Under the pieces are notes generated by a model. It searched no databases. It saw nothing but the letters and a program-made list of their open reading frames with translations, and was not told the DNA's origin. Positions 6,679 to 7,883 of a stretch of 7,883 nt of DNA are shown piece by piece (position 1 is the first letter of the stretch; every line of letters begins with the position of its first letter). A program made the position numbers and the translations under genes. The stretch is taken from NCBI GenBank assembly GCA_025355935.1, contig JANXYS010000159.1, positions 1 to 7,883 of the forward strand. The letters run 5' to 3'. The DNA is from Chitinophagales bacterium. GTDB lineage: Bacteria; Bacteroidota; Bacteroidia; Chitinophagales; Chitinophagaceae.

Positions 6679-7635
6679 CTATCTGGAAGTTGTTTTTGCG
6701 CCGTCAATTTGTTCTTTATAACGTAAAACAGCCTTTGTAATGGCCTCTGCAAGCTCCTGTTGTCCCTTATCGCTATTTAGGTATTTTTCATCTTCAGGAT
6801 TATTTATGAAGCCGGTTTCAATAAGAATAGCAGGCATATTTGTGGCTTGTAATACCCAGATTCCCGTTTGACGCTGATTAATACCCAATGCAGACCGACC
6901 TGTCTGTTCAACTTCATCGTTGACAAATCCCGCAATCCTGTCACTTTTAAGCTGGTAACGCTGGGCATATATTTGCGCCAGCGCCCTTCCTTCAGGTGTA
7001 TTAAAATCAAAATTGTTATAAGTGGAATCACTCCCTGTTTCAATTTCGAATTCACCTTCTTCCTTCATAATCGCTTTTAGCTTGTCACTTGTTTTGTGTG
7101 CAGCGAATATCCACACGCTAGTGCCTTTTCTAGCGAGAGGTAATTTAAAATATTCATAAACCGGTTCTTCAACATTGTATGGCGTTGATTTTTTCTTTCT
7201 TCTCTTTCCTTTTCCAGTGTATGATATTTTGTAACGGGTAACTGTACGGCTACCTATCTGCCGCCGGCCAGTTTTTAAAGGTCCCGAATCTGCGTGTATG
7301 CATAAAAAAAGGTCGCCTTTTGCATTGTTAGCTATATCGGCCTTTTCGCGCGGGTTTTGATAAATATCAGAGGTACGTGTCGGAACAATGTTTATTCCTG
7401 GAAGCTGTTTTTTTAACTCAGTAACAAGCTTTTTTGAAATAGCGAGAGTGACATCTTTCTCTTTGGAACGTAGGGAATTTTCATATTGCCCCGTTGCACC
7501 ATTATCAGTTCCGCCATGCCCTGCATCTACAACGATAGTTTTAAATTTCCGGGGTGTTTGTGCAAACGAAGTAATTTGAAAAAAAGTCAGGAAACTAAAG
7601 AGAATAAAAATAACTGCGGTTCTGGTATTCGACAT
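6679..7635 (-). CDS. N-acetylmuramoyl-L-alanine amidase (Amidase_3, zinc-dependent)
   Basis: The 318-residue product cleaves the bond between muramic acid and the stem peptide in peptidoglycan, acting in the periplasm in cell separation or wall turnover. Residues 1-26 are a signal peptide (SFA before Q26). The Amidase_3 domain follows directly: zinc ligands H40 in VVDAGHGG, E59 in SKEKDVTLAI and H114 in LCIHAD, with catalytic E273 in ILIETGFINN. All four key residues are present. The H114-to-E273 distance (159 residues) is much longer than in minimal Amidase_3 domains, owing to an insertion near 120-215 that contains a basic tract, GKGKRRKKK (141-149). In other amidases an insertion here can regulate the active site. 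There is no separate wall-binding domain. ATG 7635 is the only start that keeps the signal peptide. It is first in the minus-strand run and divergent from the partial gene at 7722. Confidence 0.95.
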   Translation of the reverse strand: MSNTRTAVIFILFSFLTFFQITSFAQTPRKFKTIVVDAGHGGTDNGATGQYENSLRSKEKDVTLAISKKLVTELKKQLPGINIVPTRTSDIYQNPREKADIANNAKGDLFLCIHADSGPLKTGRRQIGSRTVTRYKISYTGKGKRRKKKSTPYNVEEPVYEYFKLPLARKGTSVWIFAAHKTSDKLKAIMKEEGEFEIETGSDSTYNNFDFNTPEGRALAQIYAQRYQLKSDRIAGFVNDEVEQTGRSALGINQRQTGIWVLQATNMPAILIETGFINNPEDEKYLNSDKGQQELAEAITKAVLRYKEQIDGAKTTSR

Positions 7636-7638
7636 ATT

Positions 7639-7654
7639 TCTTAAATATTTAAGA
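7639..7654. promoter_or_regulatory. Perfect 16-base palindrome at the amidase start
   Basis: TCTTAAATATTTAAGA is a perfect palindrome three bases upstream of the amidase ATG, within its leader. It could be a binding site for a dimeric regulator, or fold in the mRNA and limit access to the start codon. It is wholly A/T apart from one C and one G, so a chance origin is possible. The symmetry is seen directly; the function is inferred. Confidence 0.3.
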
Positions 7655-7680
7655 GGTTCTGTTATAATTCAATAATTAAC

Positions 7681-7714
7681 TTTCTTTTTTATTTTAATAG
7701 CTATTTTTGCTATT
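7681..7714 (+). promoter_or_regulatory. Candidate promoter and overlapping dyad for the divergent gene
   Basis: TATTTTTG (7702-7709) matches the Bacteroidota -7 consensus TAnnTTTG exactly. TTTC at 7681-7684 lies 17 bases upstream and matches three of four bases of the -33 element TTTG. The -7 element sits inside an inverted repeat, AATAGC (7696-7701) and GCTATT (7709-7714), so a protein bound there would block it. The expected start of transcription leaves only a few bases before the ATG at 7722, which is short. No equally good promoter was found for the amidase side. Confidence 0.35.
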
Positions 7715-7721
7715 CAATTTT

Positions 7722-7883
7722 ATGAGCAACAGAAACAAAGGTAAGGCAAAATACAATTTAGCTTGGTTATGCGTGCTCTCCTTCACAATATTAACTTATT
7801 GCAGTACAGGTCGAAATCCGGGAACAATGCATTTTCCTATCACGTCCTTTGATAACTTTTCAGATACTCCTAAACTCAAAAGT
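7722..7883 (+). CDS. Partial exported protein, possibly LptD (N-terminus only)
   Basis: An open frame starts at ATG 7722 and continues past the window end, giving 54 residues. It begins with a basic segment (SNRNKGKAKYN) and a hydrophobic core (LAWLCVLSFTILTYC, about residues 13-27), an export signal. The cysteine in LTYC is not a good lipobox because tyrosine precedes it. The remainder is a polar, low-complexity start with no diagnostic motif. From memory, Bacteroidota often place the outer-membrane lipopolysaccharide assembly protein LptD divergently beside this amidase/MCE/OstA-like group, and LptD there has a poorly conserved N-terminus. LptD is therefore the best guess, based on context rather than sequence. 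The gene itself is well supported by the start, the signal and the candidate promoter just upstream. Confidence 0.6.
   Translation, partial: MSNRNKGKAKYNLAWLCVLSFTILTYCSTGRNPGTMHFPITSFDNFSDTPKLKS

Noticed and set aside
7781..7803. LTYC as a lipoprotein cleavage site in the partial gene
   Set aside because: A small residue is expected before the cysteine, but tyrosine is present, so a lipoprotein signal is not supported.

Overview
The window looks like chromosomal DNA from a Bacteroidota bacterium, probably of the Sphingobacteriia/Chitinophagia type. The DNA is AT-rich. Export signals end in the 'AQ' style common in that phylum. No start codon has a well-placed Shine-Dalgarno sequence. The OstA-like, MlaD-like and amidase proteins are recognisable Bacteroidota versions of their families.

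Layout: 1-811 holds no convincing gene; it contains an imperfect direct repeat, several small dyads and short unconvincing open frames. A rhomboid-family membrane protease follows on the + strand (812-1507). It converges on a run of five minus-strand genes. Read in the direction of transcription, from 7635 down to 1544, these are an Amidase_3 N-acetylmuramoyl-L-alanine amidase, an MlaD-like MCE protein, an OstA-like (LptA-fold) exported protein, a 433-residue exported protein with two copies of a C-terminal module, and a 300-residue exported protein with a probable internal duplication. The gaps are 92, 18, 36 and 66 bases, which fits an operon. A divergent + strand gene starts at 7722 and runs off the end; I infer from its export signal and neighbours that it is the start of LptD.

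The recognisable genes share an outer-membrane and cell-wall theme: lipopolysaccharide transport (OstA-like, possible LptD), lipid transport between membranes (MCE) and peptidoglycan cleavage (amidase). The two unrecognised exported proteins at the end of the run are the least explained genes here and are candidate envelope accessory factors. Three of the five minus-strand genes appear to start at non-ATG codons (GTG, TTG, TTG). The 86-base divergent promoter region carries a perfect 16-base palindrome beside the amidase start and a second dyad overlapping a possible sigma-factor -7 element for the partial gene.

I see no tRNA, rRNA, CRISPR array, complete insertion sequence or phage gene.
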